From assembly GCA_910588885.1 (NCBI GenBank), contig CAJUSQ010000068.1:1-16711 (forward strand): 16,711 nucleotides of DNA, in the 5' to 3' direction. Shown here one piece after another: positions 1 to 7,506 of this stretch. The notes beneath the pieces were generated by a model that saw nothing but the letters and a program-made list of their open reading frames with translations, searched no databases and was not told the DNA's origin. A program made the position numbers and the translations under genes. Numbering within the stretch: the first letter of the stretch is position 1; each line of letters begins with the position of its first letter. Source of the stretch: an uncultured Lachnospiraceae bacterium (lineage in GTDB: Bacteria; Bacillota; Clostridia; Lachnospirales; Lachnospiraceae).

Positions 1-93
1 CCTGCTTGTATGCCCGTAAATCAAGGCTTTTTTGAGATAATCAACCATTTTATATTAAAAATTATTCCGTATTTTCTTTTGGAAAAGAATTCA

Positions 94-121
94 TTGACTA
101 TTTCAGGGAATATGGTATCAT
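94..121 (+). promoter_or_regulatory. Putative sigma-70 promoter
   Basis: TTGACT at 94-99 and TATCAT at 116-121 are separated by 16 bases, close to the sigma-A consensus. Transcription would start near 128, which puts both copies of the 132-192 repeat in the 5' untranslated RNA. The AT-rich stretch after the -10 box offers other -10 choices, so the exact start is uncertain. Confidence 0.5.
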
Positions 122-131
122 ATATTAATAT

Positions 132-192
132 AGGAGACGGTTGAAAGGATCGTCATATTTATACAGGAGACGGTCGGATCGATCGTCACATT
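132..192 (+). repeat. Tandem 28-bp repeat, each copy a hairpin/dyad
   Basis: Copy 1 spans 132-159 and copy 2 spans 165-192, with a 33-base period. I count 23 of 28 positions identical. Each copy is itself an inverted repeat. In copy 1, GACGGT (136-141) can pair with ATCGTC (149-154) across a 7-base loop. In copy 2, GACGGTCG (169-176) can pair with CGATCGTC (180-187) across the loop GAT. Both stems contain one G-U pair at the same place. They lie between the promoter and the ribosome binding site, so they could be paired RNA regulatory hairpins or two operator sites. The ligand is unknown. Confidence 0.65.
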
Positions 193-213
193 CGGAATTG
201 GGAGGGATGTCTT

Positions 214-960
214 ATGAAAATGGATCCTGCTTATCTCCAGCGTAATCTTCAGGAAAACTTACTGCTGATGGATCAGGACCGGTACACAAAACCGGCTGCC
301 CAGGTAAAAGACCGTGCAGATTTATTTGGAAGCAACCCCGTGAAGGTTGATATTTCTCAGGAAGGAATGGCCCAATACAGAAAAACGATTCAGCAAAACA
401 CCCCAAAAGCAGAAGAGGCTCCCATGCTCTCTTATGATCTGGAGCGTCTTACGAATCACAGCATCGAGCTTTCCGCCCGTGTAAACGAAATCAATGCCGG
501 AAGGAAGGATCTGACCGTGAAGGAATATGCCAACAGCTTGTTCCAGGCATATGCTTCCTTATATGCCGAAATAACGGACGGATATGATAAGGGAACCAGG
601 AGCGTGTATTCCTGGGGAGTAGACGGGCCTTTGTCAAAAGAAGAGGATCTGGCGAAATTAGACGAAGCTTTTAAGAGCCATGCGCAATTCTTTGAAACCA
701 TATATCAGAATCACCAGGAAGAAGATCAGAAAAGATTTGATCAAAGCCTGCAGGAAGCGGCTTTGGGAAAACTAAGCAGCAGTACACTGAAGTATCTGCA
801 GGATTTGGCCCAAAAAAGAGAGAACCAGGAATATGTTCCATCCAACATCGCTGAACGGATCTTAAACGCCGGGGAATCATTTGTTTCAAAACTATCCGCT
901 CATAAAGATTTTACACATAACGCGATCATGAATTATATCTCTTCCATAAGCGTATGGTAA
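214..960 (+). CDS. Unrecognised 248-aa cytoplasmic protein
   Basis: A complete ORF with ATG at 214, seven bases after GGAGGG (201-206), and a terminator directly downstream. The product is hydrophilic, rich in Gln, Glu, Lys and Ser, and mostly helical in character. It has no signal peptide, no membrane segment and no cysteine. The N-terminus (roughly residues 1-60) is polar and looks flexible. The middle (about 75-130) and the C-terminal part could form helical bundles. I recognise no catalytic motif and assign no function. It stands alone between its own promoter and a bidirectional terminator, so it is probably a single-gene unit, with the hairpin repeats in its leader as its likely control element. 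The call as a real gene is firm; the role is open. Confidence 0.85.
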   Translation: MKMDPAYLQRNLQENLLLMDQDRYTKPAAQVKDRADLFGSNPVKVDISQEGMAQYRKTIQQNTPKAEEAPMLSYDLERLTNHSIELSARVNEINAGRKDLTVKEYANSLFQAYASLYAEITDGYDKGTRSVYSWGVDGPLSKEEDLAKLDEAFKSHAQFFETIYQNHQEEDQKRFDQSLQEAALGKLSSSTLKYLQDLAQKRENQEYVPSNIAERILNAGESFVSKLSAHKDFTHNAIMNYISSISVW

Positions 961-961
961 A

Positions 962-1002
962 AAACAGCCGCTCTGCTGCCGCAGAACGGCTGTTTCCTTT
1001 TT
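962..1002. terminator. Bidirectional intrinsic terminator
   Basis: AAACAGCCG (962-970) pairs with CGGCTGTTT (987-995). An inner stem TCTGC (972-976)/GCAGA (981-985) closes a four-base loop. T-rich sequence follows on the plus strand (993-1002), and the A-run before the stem gives a U-run on the minus strand. It can therefore end both the gene at 214-960 and the converging nagBA transcript. Confidence 0.9.
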
Positions 1003-1016
1003 CAATTCCGGAATTT

Positions 1017-2114
1017 CTATAAAACCCGAAGCAGCTTCAGATCTTGATCCACCAGAAGGATATCCGCTTCCTGCCCCGGCGCAAGGCCGCCGATGGAGTC
1101 CGCACCAATGCTCCTGGCCGGGTTGCAGGCGGCTGCTTTTACTGCAGCGGCCAGGGGAATCCCAAAGGACACGGCGTTTCGCATACACTCAAACAAGTTG
1201 GTGGCTGAACCCGCCAGGGTACCGTCTGCCAGGGTCGCCCGGTTCCCTTTCTTAAAGACATCCTGTCCTCCCAGCTCATACACGCCGTCTTCCATTCCGG
1301 TTGCCCGCATGGCATCGCTGATTAAGATTACCCGGTCTTCTCCGAACATGGCAAAAACCATCCGGATCACGGAAGGATGCACATGAATCCCGTCACAGAT
1401 GATCTCCACCATCGCCCCGGCATCAAAAGCCGCCCCGATAATCCCCGGATCTCTGTGATGCAGCGGGTTCATGGCATTGAACAGATGGGTTGCATGATTG
1501 GCTCCGGCCCGGAATGCCCGGCTGGCACCCTCATAATCCGCCTCGGAATGTCCCAGGGAAATGGAAACCGTATCCTGCAGCTTCTCAATAAATTCCATGG
1601 AGCCAGGTGCTTCCGGTGCAATCGTAACCAGACGGATGGCGCCGCCGCAGGCTTCGTCCATCGCCTGAAATGCCGCAATATCCGGCGCAATGATATGGGA
1701 CGCCTTCTGGGCCCCCTTTTTCCCCGGGGCAATAAACGGCCCTTCCATATGAATGCCCGCAATCCTGGCATATTCCGGATCCTTGGGAACATCCCCGATG
1801 CTTCGGAAAATCTCTGTCAGCTCCTCTGTGGGCAGCGTCATGGAGGTGGGACAGAAGGATGTAATCCCCTGGGATTTCAAATAAGCGGCAATCTTAGAAA
1901 GCTTCTCGCTGCTGCCGTCGCAGAAATCACAGCCCACAGCCCCGTGAATATGCACATCCACCAGACCCGGCAGTACATAACTGCCTTTGGCATCCAGAAT
2001 TTCTTCATCTCCGGATTCCGGCCGCTCAACAATCTTATGAGCGGCATTTATATACAAATCTCGTTTTTCAAACACGCCTGATTTGTCAAATACAAGCCCA
2101 TTTTTAATAATCAT
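1017..2114 (-). CDS. nagA: N-acetylglucosamine-6-phosphate deacetylase
   Basis: Hydrolyses GlcNAc-6-phosphate to glucosamine-6-phosphate and acetate in the cytosol, the first committed step of amino-sugar catabolism. At 365 aa it is close to the family's usual length and has the amidohydrolase TIM-barrel signatures: the metal-site HIHG at residues 55-58, HMEGPF at 122-127 with the metal-binding Glu124, GHS at 188-190, the NHATHLFNAM substrate loop at 207-216, DGIHVHP at 241-247, and the catalytic SDAM Asp267. The C-terminal GLAPGQEADILLVD strand belongs to the small beta domain. ATG at 2112-2114 follows a GGAAGGAG ribosome binding site. It lies 17 bases after nagB on the same strand, so the two are almost certainly co-transcribed. 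No oddities seen. Confidence 0.97.
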   Translation of the reverse strand: MIIKNGLVFDKSGVFEKRDLYINAAHKIVERPESGDEEILDAKGSYVLPGLVDVHIHGAVGCDFCDGSSEKLSKIAAYLKSQGITSFCPTSMTLPTEELTEIFRSIGDVPKDPEYARIAGIHMEGPFIAPGKKGAQKASHIIAPDIAAFQAMDEACGGAIRLVTIAPEAPGSMEFIEKLQDTVSISLGHSEADYEGASRAFRAGANHATHLFNAMNPLHHRDPGIIGAAFDAGAMVEIICDGIHVHPSVIRMVFAMFGEDRVILISDAMRATGMEDGVYELGGQDVFKKGNRATLADGTLAGSATNLFECMRNAVSFGIPLAAAVKAAACNPARSIGADSIGGLAPGQEADILLVDQDLKLLRVL

Positions 2115-2132
2115 AGCTGCTCCTTCCCGGCC

Positions 2133-2876
2133 TTACAGACCGTGACGTTCTTTCACCAGGGACAGGGCCGCTTCATCGGCAACGATAAATACCTGGTTAT
2201 GAAGCTGCAGGATAGAGGCAGGAACCGCCGGGCTAATCGGCCCGTAAATGGTCTTCTCCAATGCTTCTGCCTTGGATTCCCCGGAAGCTACCAGGAGAAT
2301 ACTTCTGGCCTGCATAATATTTTTGATTCCCATAGAATAAGCAAATCTGGGAACATCCTCAATCTTTTCAAAAAAACGGGCGTTTGCCTGAATCGTATTT
2401 TCCGTAAGAGCAACACAGTGGGTTTCCGCTTCAAATACCTCTCCCGGTTCGTTAAAGCCGATATGTCCGTTATTTCCGATCCCTAACAGCTGCAGATCAA
2501 TACCTCCCAGCTCCTGGATTACCGAATTGTACCTGCCGCATTCCTTCTGCGCATCTTCTTCCAATCCGTTGGGAATATTGGTATTCTCCGGATTGATATT
2601 CACATGGTCAAACAGGTTTTTCCGCATAAAATATGCATAACTCTGGTCATTATCAGCCGAAAGCCCCTTGTATTCATCCAGGTTCACGGAACGGATCTTT
2701 GAAAAATCAAGATCTCCCTTCTGATACCATTCCACCAGCTGCCGGTAGATTCCCACCGGCGTAGACCCGGTAGCCAGCCCCAGGACGGAATCCGGCTTCT
2801 GAATCATTTGGGCAAACATAATGTTCGCAGCCTTGCGGCTCATCTCCTGATAATCTTTTACTTCGTAGATTCTCAT
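2133..2876 (-). CDS. nagB: Glucosamine-6-phosphate deaminase
   Basis: Converts glucosamine-6-phosphate to fructose-6-phosphate and ammonia, joining amino-sugar breakdown to glycolysis. The 247-aa length is that of the compact monomeric or Firmicutes type, which lacks the C-terminal extension of the hexameric allosteric enterobacterial enzyme. Visible motifs are the phosphate loop LATGSTP (residues 34-40), LDEY (66-69) with the catalytic Asp67, and GNNGHIGFNEP (134-144) with His138 and Glu143 of the ring-opening triad. The Asp found before GH in E. coli is Asn here, from memory of that sequence. The start has an ideal AAAGGAGG site (2882-2889 on the opposite strand). It is first in a nagB-nagA operon read from the promoter at 2935-2963. 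Confidence 0.97.
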   Translation of the reverse strand: MRIYEVKDYQEMSRKAANIMFAQMIQKPDSVLGLATGSTPVGIYRQLVEWYQKGDLDFSKIRSVNLDEYKGLSADNDQSYAYFMRKNLFDHVNINPENTNIPNGLEEDAQKECGRYNSVIQELGGIDLQLLGIGNNGHIGFNEPGEVFEAETHCVALTENTIQANARFFEKIEDVPRFAYSMGIKNIMQARSILLVASGESKAEALEKTIYGPISPAVPASILQLHNQVFIVADEAALSLVKERHGL

Positions 2877-2934
2877 AAAAACCTCCTTTGGTCACCCACA
2901 TTCTATATTTTACAATTTTTACATCTATATACCT

Positions 2935-2963
2935 ATTATAAGGTAAAAGCCCTAAAATGTAAA
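2935..2963 (-). promoter_or_regulatory. Consensus promoter of nagBA
   Basis: Read on the minus strand, TTTACA (2958-2963) and TATAAT (2935-2940) are separated by exactly 17 bases, a near-perfect sigma-A promoter. It points into nagB, about 60 bases upstream of its start codon. Confidence 0.85.
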
Positions 2964-2971
2964 CGTACATT
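2956..2971. promoter_or_regulatory. Dyad over the nagBA -35 box, candidate operator
   Basis: AATGTA (2956-2961) and TACATT (2966-2971) form a perfect six-base inverted repeat around AACG. The left arm covers most of the -35 hexamer, so a bound protein would block polymerase. It does not resemble the GntR-type NagR/DasR site as I remember it (TGGTATAGACCA-like), so the regulator is unknown. Confidence 0.5.
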
Positions 2972-3054
2972 CTTTTCCGGGAGGAAACATTTTCTTATTT
3001 TGACTCAAAAACAATACAAAACAAGAAAAAAAAATAAAAAATAATACAAACAAA

Positions 3055-3083
3055 TTGACATTGCGGTTACCCAGTGGTAATAT
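3055..3083 (+). promoter_or_regulatory. Promoter of the six-gene operon
   Basis: A perfect TTGACA (3055-3060), a 17-base spacer, and TAATAT (3078-3083). An A-rich tract with several A-runs lies directly upstream (about 3008-3054) and could serve as an UP element. Transcription would start near 3090, leaving a leader of about 110 bases before the start codon at 3199. This position also shows that the reading frame should not be extended back to the TTG at 3055. Confidence 0.85.
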
Positions 3084-3126
3084 GAAACAGATAACAAAAA
3101 AGGATATGATTTATCCCGGAGGGTGT

Positions 3127-3144
3127 TCGGAAATTGCTTTCCGG
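3127..3144 (+). other. Small hairpin in the operon leader
   Basis: CGGAAA (3128-3133) and TTTCCG (3138-3143) pair across the loop TTGC, and a T-G wobble can extend the stem by one pair. It sits in the untranslated leader about 55 bases before the start codon. There is no U-run, so it is not a terminator. Any role in translation or RNA stability is a guess. Confidence 0.35.
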
Positions 3145-3198
3145 CTGGCAAAGTCCTATTTGCCCGGCCCGCTGTCTGGGGGAACAAAGGAGGGTCAC

Positions 3199-4014
3199 AT
3201 GGATTATCAGACAATTATTAACGGCATGAAACGATTTGGTTCTACAGAAACGGAAATCTGTGTCCGAGGGCTTGGGCTTCTTCCGGAACAGATCCACGAA
3301 CATGTGATACTTGCCCCCTGGTGGGACCCTTCCGTCCTGTCCGGACTGGGAGAGGCAGTACGCTTAAGCGAGCCGGACGCGTCCGTACAGATTTGGGACA
3401 TTCAAAGTAAGGACGGCGTCCTGACATTCATCAAAACGGGAATGGGTGCGCCTGTCTTTATGGATGTGGTACTGTCCCTGGGGATGACCTGCTGTAAGAA
3501 AATCCTATTTGTAGGTTCCGTAGGGGCACTGGATCCTGCGATTGGCATCGGGGACATCGTGATTCCGGAATACAGCATCTGCGGGGACGGAGCCAGCCGC
3601 TACATCGCCTCCGGTGATCTGGCCGGCAAGGACTGCTGGGGCGAAAAAACCTATCCGGATCCCGGCCTGCTGCAGATTGTAAAAGAAGAGACGGAACAGG
3701 TCTGCCGTCAGCATGAAATACGGTGGCATCTTGGAAAAAATATCAGCATTGACACGATTTCCGCGCAGTTTGCCCATATTGATACTATTGTAAAGCTGGG
3801 CTGCAACGTCGTGGAGATGGAAACCTCCGTGGGCTTCCGTGCCGCAAAAATGGCGGGCATTTCCATGGCTGCCGTCTTCAGTGTTTCGGACAACACCATG
3901 AAAAACAAGTCCCTTGTCAGCGGGCGGACCCAGGAAGAAAAGAATTACCGGGCATTCGTACGGCGTACGGCATTCCCGGAAATCATATTACGCTCATTTC
4001 AAAGAGCATTCTAA
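3199..4014 (+). CDS. Nucleoside phosphorylase-fold protein (PNP/UDP phosphorylase family)
   Basis: Probably cleaves the N-glycosidic bond of a nucleoside by phosphorolysis or hydrolysis; the substrate is not clear. The 271-aa product shows the family's order of motifs: GMGAP (81-85), GSVGALD (106-112) followed by GDIVIPE, VVEMETS (204-210) with the ribose-binding Met-Glu, and SVSDN (228-232) with the base-side Asp. I chose ATG 3199 because AAAGGAGGG (3186-3194) sits just upstream. The open frame continues upstream, but that part overlaps the promoter and has no family match that I see. It is first in the operon, 21 bases before the transglutaminase-like gene. The N-terminal 60 residues look less typical of uridine phosphorylase. 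The partners do not reveal a nucleotide pathway, so a non-standard nucleoside-like substrate is possible. Confidence 0.85.
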   Translation: MDYQTIINGMKRFGSTETEICVRGLGLLPEQIHEHVILAPWWDPSVLSGLGEAVRLSEPDASVQIWDIQSKDGVLTFIKTGMGAPVFMDVVLSLGMTCCKKILFVGSVGALDPAIGIGDIVIPEYSICGDGASRYIASGDLAGKDCWGEKTYPDPGLLQIVKEETEQVCRQHEIRWHLGKNISIDTISAQFAHIDTIVKLGCNVVEMETSVGFRAAKMAGISMAAVFSVSDNTMKNKSLVSGRTQEEKNYRAFVRRTAFPEIILRSFQRAF

Positions 4015-4035
4015 AAAGGAAGAAGGAGAAGGAAC

Positions 4036-6654
4036 ATGGAATGTATTGTATCAAACCGGGCCCGGGAATACGGGGCCCGCAAATATCAGGAAACCCTGCC
4101 GCTGTTAAAGGAACGGGCCGGGGTGATTTCGGATTTCTTAGATCGCCTTACGGGGGACGAGCGGGCATTGATGGAATTTCTGTATGGTACCATGCCGATC
4201 TGCGATGCCGCTGACTATGAACCGGAACTGATGTACGCTTATGTAAAACACGCACTTTTTTTAAGACGGGAAATGGCCTGGACCAAAGCCCTTCCGGAAG
4301 ACGTGTTTTTAAACTATGTCCTTTATTACCGGGTCAACAACGAGGCGATCAAGGACTGCCGGAAGTGGTTCTATGACATGCTGCTTCCGGTCATTTCCGG
4401 CTGCAATACCGAAACGGCCGTAAAGGAAGTCAACTACTGGTGCGCAAGCCAGGCTACCTATACCCTGGCGGACGAACGTACCCTGGGGCCGGTGGGCGTA
4501 TTCTACAGCGGAAGCGGACGCTGCGGCGAAGAATCCACGTTCCTGGTAACCGCCCTTCGAAGTGTGGGCATTGCCGCCCGCCAGGTCTATACTCCCCGTT
4601 GGGCCCACTGCGACGACAACCATGCCTGGGTGGAAGCCTGGATTGACGGAAGCTGGAAGTTTCTGGGGGCCTGCGAACCGGAAGAAGTGATGAATAAGGG
4701 ATGGTTCACCAATGCTTCTTCCCGGGCCATGATGATCCATACCCGGGTATTCTCCGATTATGACAGCGGGGAAGGGCATCGGGAGGAACTGACGGAACGG
4801 GACGGCGCTGCCCTGTTTTTAAACGATACCCACACCTATGCCAAAACAGGAACCCTTACCGTTACCGTGAAGGAAGCAGACGGAACGCCGGTTTGCGGCG
4901 CCAGAATTGCTTTTGCCCTTTTAAACGCAGCGGAATACTACCCCATTTCCATGCTGTATACCGACCAGGAGGGGAAGGCTGCACTGACTCTGGGGCTTGG
5001 CAGCATCCGGCTCCACGTAACCAAGGGCAGCTGCCGCCGGGAGCTGATGGTAATGATCACGGGAGATACCCAGGCGGAAGTGGTTTTATCCGAGGAAGGC
5101 TGGCAGCAGGAATTAGGCTCCTTAAAAGAGGACTGGCAGTTCATTGACCATACGGCTCCCCGGGACTATCCCATGCATCCGGTCAAGCTGACCCGGGAGC
5201 AGAAGGAAATCAACCGGAGCCGCAAGCAGGAAGCGGAACAGCATCGTTTGGAAAAGCTGGGGGGCTATTGGCAGGACAGCTGTCATCCGGACGATCCCAA
5301 AGCCCGGGAAATCATAAAGCTTTCCTACGGCAACGCACCGGAAATCTGCCGCTTCTTAGAAGCCCATCCTAAGCCGGAGGCCCTGGCCCTTTTGTCCGTC
5401 CTTACTTCCAAGGATTACCGGGACATTCAGGCAGCCCTTTTGGAAGAGCATTTGGCTTACGGAAAAAAAGTACGGGATTTTTCCCTCCGGACCTATCTGG
5501 ACGGGGCAAAAAACGCAGACGAACTGTTTTTGCAGTATGTCTGGAATCCCCGTATCCGGTTTGAGGAAATCACTCCTTACCGCTCCTATTTGACCAATGC
5601 CCTCTCCGAAGGACAGAAGGAAGAATTCCGCAAAGACCCGGAACGGGTTTGGAGCTGGATTCAGGAAACCGTCGGTTATGAAGAGCCCAGGACCTATCAT
5701 CCCGTGATTTCCTCTCCCGCCGGAGTGCATCAGACCTGCCAGGGTTCCCTGCTGTCAAGAAAGACCTTGTTCGTAGCAATCTGCCGAACCCTGGGGATTC
5801 CGGCACGGCTGAATCCGGTTACTTATGAAGCGGAGTTTTACAAAGAACATATGTTCCATTGCGTATCCCTTTCCAAGACCGAGGAAGCACAGGTACGGCT
5901 GATTTTAAACAATCCGGAACATCCGGCCTATTTCGCGGACTGGACCATCGGACGGCTGGCTTCGGACCCGGAGGAAGCCCCCTGCAATTTCAAATCCCTG
6001 GATTTAATGGGACGGGAATTTGAAAACGGCTCCCTTACGCTGCTGATCCCGGAAGGCATTTATCAGCTGATTACGGCAGTACGGCTCCCCAGCGGAAATC
6101 AAATGGAAGCCCGCCGGGTACTGGACACGGCCGACTTTATACCGGGAGCAGACGGCGTACCGGAATGCACTCTGGATCTGCTGCTGCGTAAGCCCGAGAT
6201 CTCCCAGATGCTGGAAAGCCTGGCTCTGGAAGACTTTACCCTGCACAGGGAAGACGGCAGCGAGGCCGACGCCAGGGAGCTGATGGAACACCACACCCTT
6301 CTGGCTTTCCTGGAGGAAGGGGCAGAACCCACCGAGCATTTCCTCAACGAGCTGCGGGAGCAGGAAAAGGAAATGGCCCAAAGCGGCCTGAAGCTCCTCT
6401 TTGTGGTAACCGGCCCGGACGCTTTGCACAATCCGACCCTGGCCGATACCAGAAGCCGTCTGAATGCGGAGGTTTATTACGACGACTTTACGGAGCTGCC
6501 GGAAATTCTGGCAAGAAGGATGTATACGGATCCCGAAAAGCTGCCTTTGGTGCTTCTGATCAGCCCGGGCATGAAGGGAAGATACGCCAGCAGCGGCTAC
6601 AACGTAGGAAGCGTGGCCATGCTCCTGCGTATCGCAAAATTACTGGAAAATTAA
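4036..6654 (+). CDS. Large cytosolic transglutaminase/PNGase-like multidomain protein
   Basis: An 872-aa protein with no signal peptide or membrane span, hence probably cytosolic. Residues about 1-150 are helical. The transglutaminase-like core at about 150-235 has GRCGEES with the nucleophile Cys163, GIAAR at 178-182, and NHAWVEAW with His196. The usual third-residue region reads GACEPE (211-216), so no Asp stands in the normal place and Glu214 is the nearest acid. The string GRCGE, His, then W...CE...GW recalls cytosolic peptide:N-glycanase. Residues about 266-352 look like an Ig-like or carboxypeptidase-regulatory beta domain. A second transglutaminase-like unit (about 520-690, CQGSLLSRKTL then GIPARL) lacks a Cys at the nucleophile position. 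The last roughly 135 residues resemble a thioredoxin fold without any cysteine. The start has AAGGAG at 4023-4028. Possible activities are a cysteine peptidase, deglycosylase or deamidase; the substrate is unknown. Confidence 0.85.
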   Translation: MECIVSNRAREYGARKYQETLPLLKERAGVISDFLDRLTGDERALMEFLYGTMPICDAADYEPELMYAYVKHALFLRREMAWTKALPEDVFLNYVLYYRVNNEAIKDCRKWFYDMLLPVISGCNTETAVKEVNYWCASQATYTLADERTLGPVGVFYSGSGRCGEESTFLVTALRSVGIAARQVYTPRWAHCDDNHAWVEAWIDGSWKFLGACEPEEVMNKGWFTNASSRAMMIHTRVFSDYDSGEGHREELTERDGAALFLNDTHTYAKTGTLTVTVKEADGTPVCGARIAFALLNAAEYYPISMLYTDQEGKAALTLGLGSIRLHVTKGSCRRELMVMITGDTQAEVVLSEEGWQQELGSLKEDWQFIDHTAPRDYPMHPVKLTREQKEINRSRKQEAEQHRLEKLGGYWQDSCHPDDPKAREIIKLSYGNAPEICRFLEAHPKPEALALLSVLTSKDYRDIQAALLEEHLAYGKKVRDFSLRTYLDGAKNADELFLQYVWNPRIRFEEITPYRSYLTNALSEGQKEEFRKDPERVWSWIQETVGYEEPRTYHPVISSPAGVHQTCQGSLLSRKTLFVAICRTLGIPARLNPVTYEAEFYKEHMFHCVSLSKTEEAQVRLILNNPEHPAYFADWTIGRLASDPEEAPCNFKSLDLMGREFENGSLTLLIPEGIYQLITAVRLPSGNQMEARRVLDTADFIPGADGVPECTLDLLLRKPEISQMLESLALEDFTLHREDGSEADARELMEHHTLLAFLEEGAEPTEHFLNELREQEKEMAQSGLKLLFVVTGPDALHNPTLADTRSRLNAEVYYDDFTELPEILARRMYTDPEKLPLVLLISPGMKGRYASSGYNVGSVAMLLRIAKLLEN

Positions 6655-6696
6655 GCTTCTGCCCCAGGCAGGGAAACAGACAGGAAGGAACGATAT

Positions 6697-7506
6697 ATGT
6701 TCATAGAGGAACGGCATGAAAAAATCATGGAACAGCTGATGGCGCAGGGCCGCGTTACCGTAAAGGAGCTTAGCCAGGCTTTTTCCGTAACAGAAGACTG
6801 TGTTCGCAAAGATTTGCGGACAATGGAAAAGGAAGGCCAGCTGAAGCGTACCTACGGCGGGGCCGTATTGTCCAAGGATTATCCCCTGCGCAGGGACGTC
6901 ATTGACCGTAAGGAGATCAATCCCGAAAAAAAGGCGGTGATCGCGGAAACGGCCTTGGGCCTGCTAAAGGAAAATGAAACCGTTTTTCTGGACATTTCCA
7001 CCACCAATATCCTGCTGGCCCGTCTGCTGGTCCAATGGGACAAACGGTTGGTGGTGGTCAGCAATATGCTGGATATCCTCCAGATCCTGTCTGCCGGCAC
7101 CAAAATCACGGCCATCGGCACCGGAGGCACCATGGTAAGGACCGTCAACGGATTTCTGGGGGCGGAAGCCATTGATTTTATCCGTCACTATAGCTTTGAC
7201 CGGGCATTTTTGGGTACCTGCGGCCTGGATTTTACCGATTCCGCCGTAACCACCCTGGGAGCGGAGGACGGGCTGACCAAACGGGCCATCCTTACCAGCA
7301 GCCGCCACAACTATCTGGTAATGGAAAACGATAAATTTTACTTTAACGATTCCTATAAATTTGCACATTTTGACGAAATAGACGGCATCATTACAAACCG
7401 GCTGCCGGACGCTTCCTCCCTTCAGGCCCTGGAAGCCGCGGGCGTTACCCTCTACGGAGCGCCCGCCCCGAAGCCGGATCACGGATACAGGGAGGTTTTA
7501 CCATGA
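6697..7506 (+). CDS. DeoR-family transcriptional regulator
   Basis: A 269-aa cytosolic repressor of the DeoR/GlpR type, a family that usually senses phosphorylated sugars. The N-terminal winged helix-turn-helix spans about residues 5-57 (VTVKELSQAFSVTEDCVRKDL, then the wing RTYGGAV). The DeoRC effector domain follows at about 75-235, with the usual GTGGTM, the FLGTCGLD strand and a GLTKRA-type segment near the sugar-phosphate pocket. ATG at 6697 follows GGAAGG. It lies 42 bases after the transglutaminase-like gene and its stop overlaps the start of the aminopeptidase gene by ATGA, which indicates translational coupling. Being inside the operon suggests autoregulation. The target may be the promoter at 3055-3083 or the nagBA promoter; no operator can be assigned from sequence alone. 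Confidence 0.92.
   Translation: MFIEERHEKIMEQLMAQGRVTVKELSQAFSVTEDCVRKDLRTMEKEGQLKRTYGGAVLSKDYPLRRDVIDRKEINPEKKAVIAETALGLLKENETVFLDISTTNILLARLLVQWDKRLVVVSNMLDILQILSAGTKITAIGTGGTMVRTVNGFLGAEAIDFIRHYSFDRAFLGTCGLDFTDSAVTTLGAEDGLTKRAILTSSRHNYLVMENDKFYFNDSYKFAHFDEIDGIITNRLPDASSLQALEAAGVTLYGAPAPKPDHGYREVLP

Larger units (their letters stand above)
1..213. other. Intergenic region and leader of the first gene
   Basis: No convincing coding sequence is visible here. The first 90 bases are AT-rich with no recognisable gene end, so the upstream neighbour is unknown. The right part carries a plausible promoter (94-121), then two tandem hairpin-forming repeats (132-192), then the GGAGGG ribosome binding site (201-206) of the gene starting at 214. 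Confidence 0.6.

Noticed and set aside
1377..2081. 234-aa plus-strand ORF opposite nagA
   Set aside because: It is antisense to an unambiguous gene, has no ribosome site and an unnatural composition rich in Arg, His and Cys.
3055..3198. N-terminal extension of the nucleoside phosphorylase-like gene from TTG 3055, or from ATG 3082 or 3106
   Set aside because: The TTG is the -35 box and 3078-3083 the -10 box of a consensus promoter, and AAAGGAGGG at 3186-3194 clearly marks ATG 3199. ATG 3106 is the only alternative within the transcript and has a poorer site.
6964..7482. 172-aa minus-strand ORF opposite the DeoR-type gene
   Set aside because: It mirrors codon bias of the real gene and has no recognisable family or start signal.
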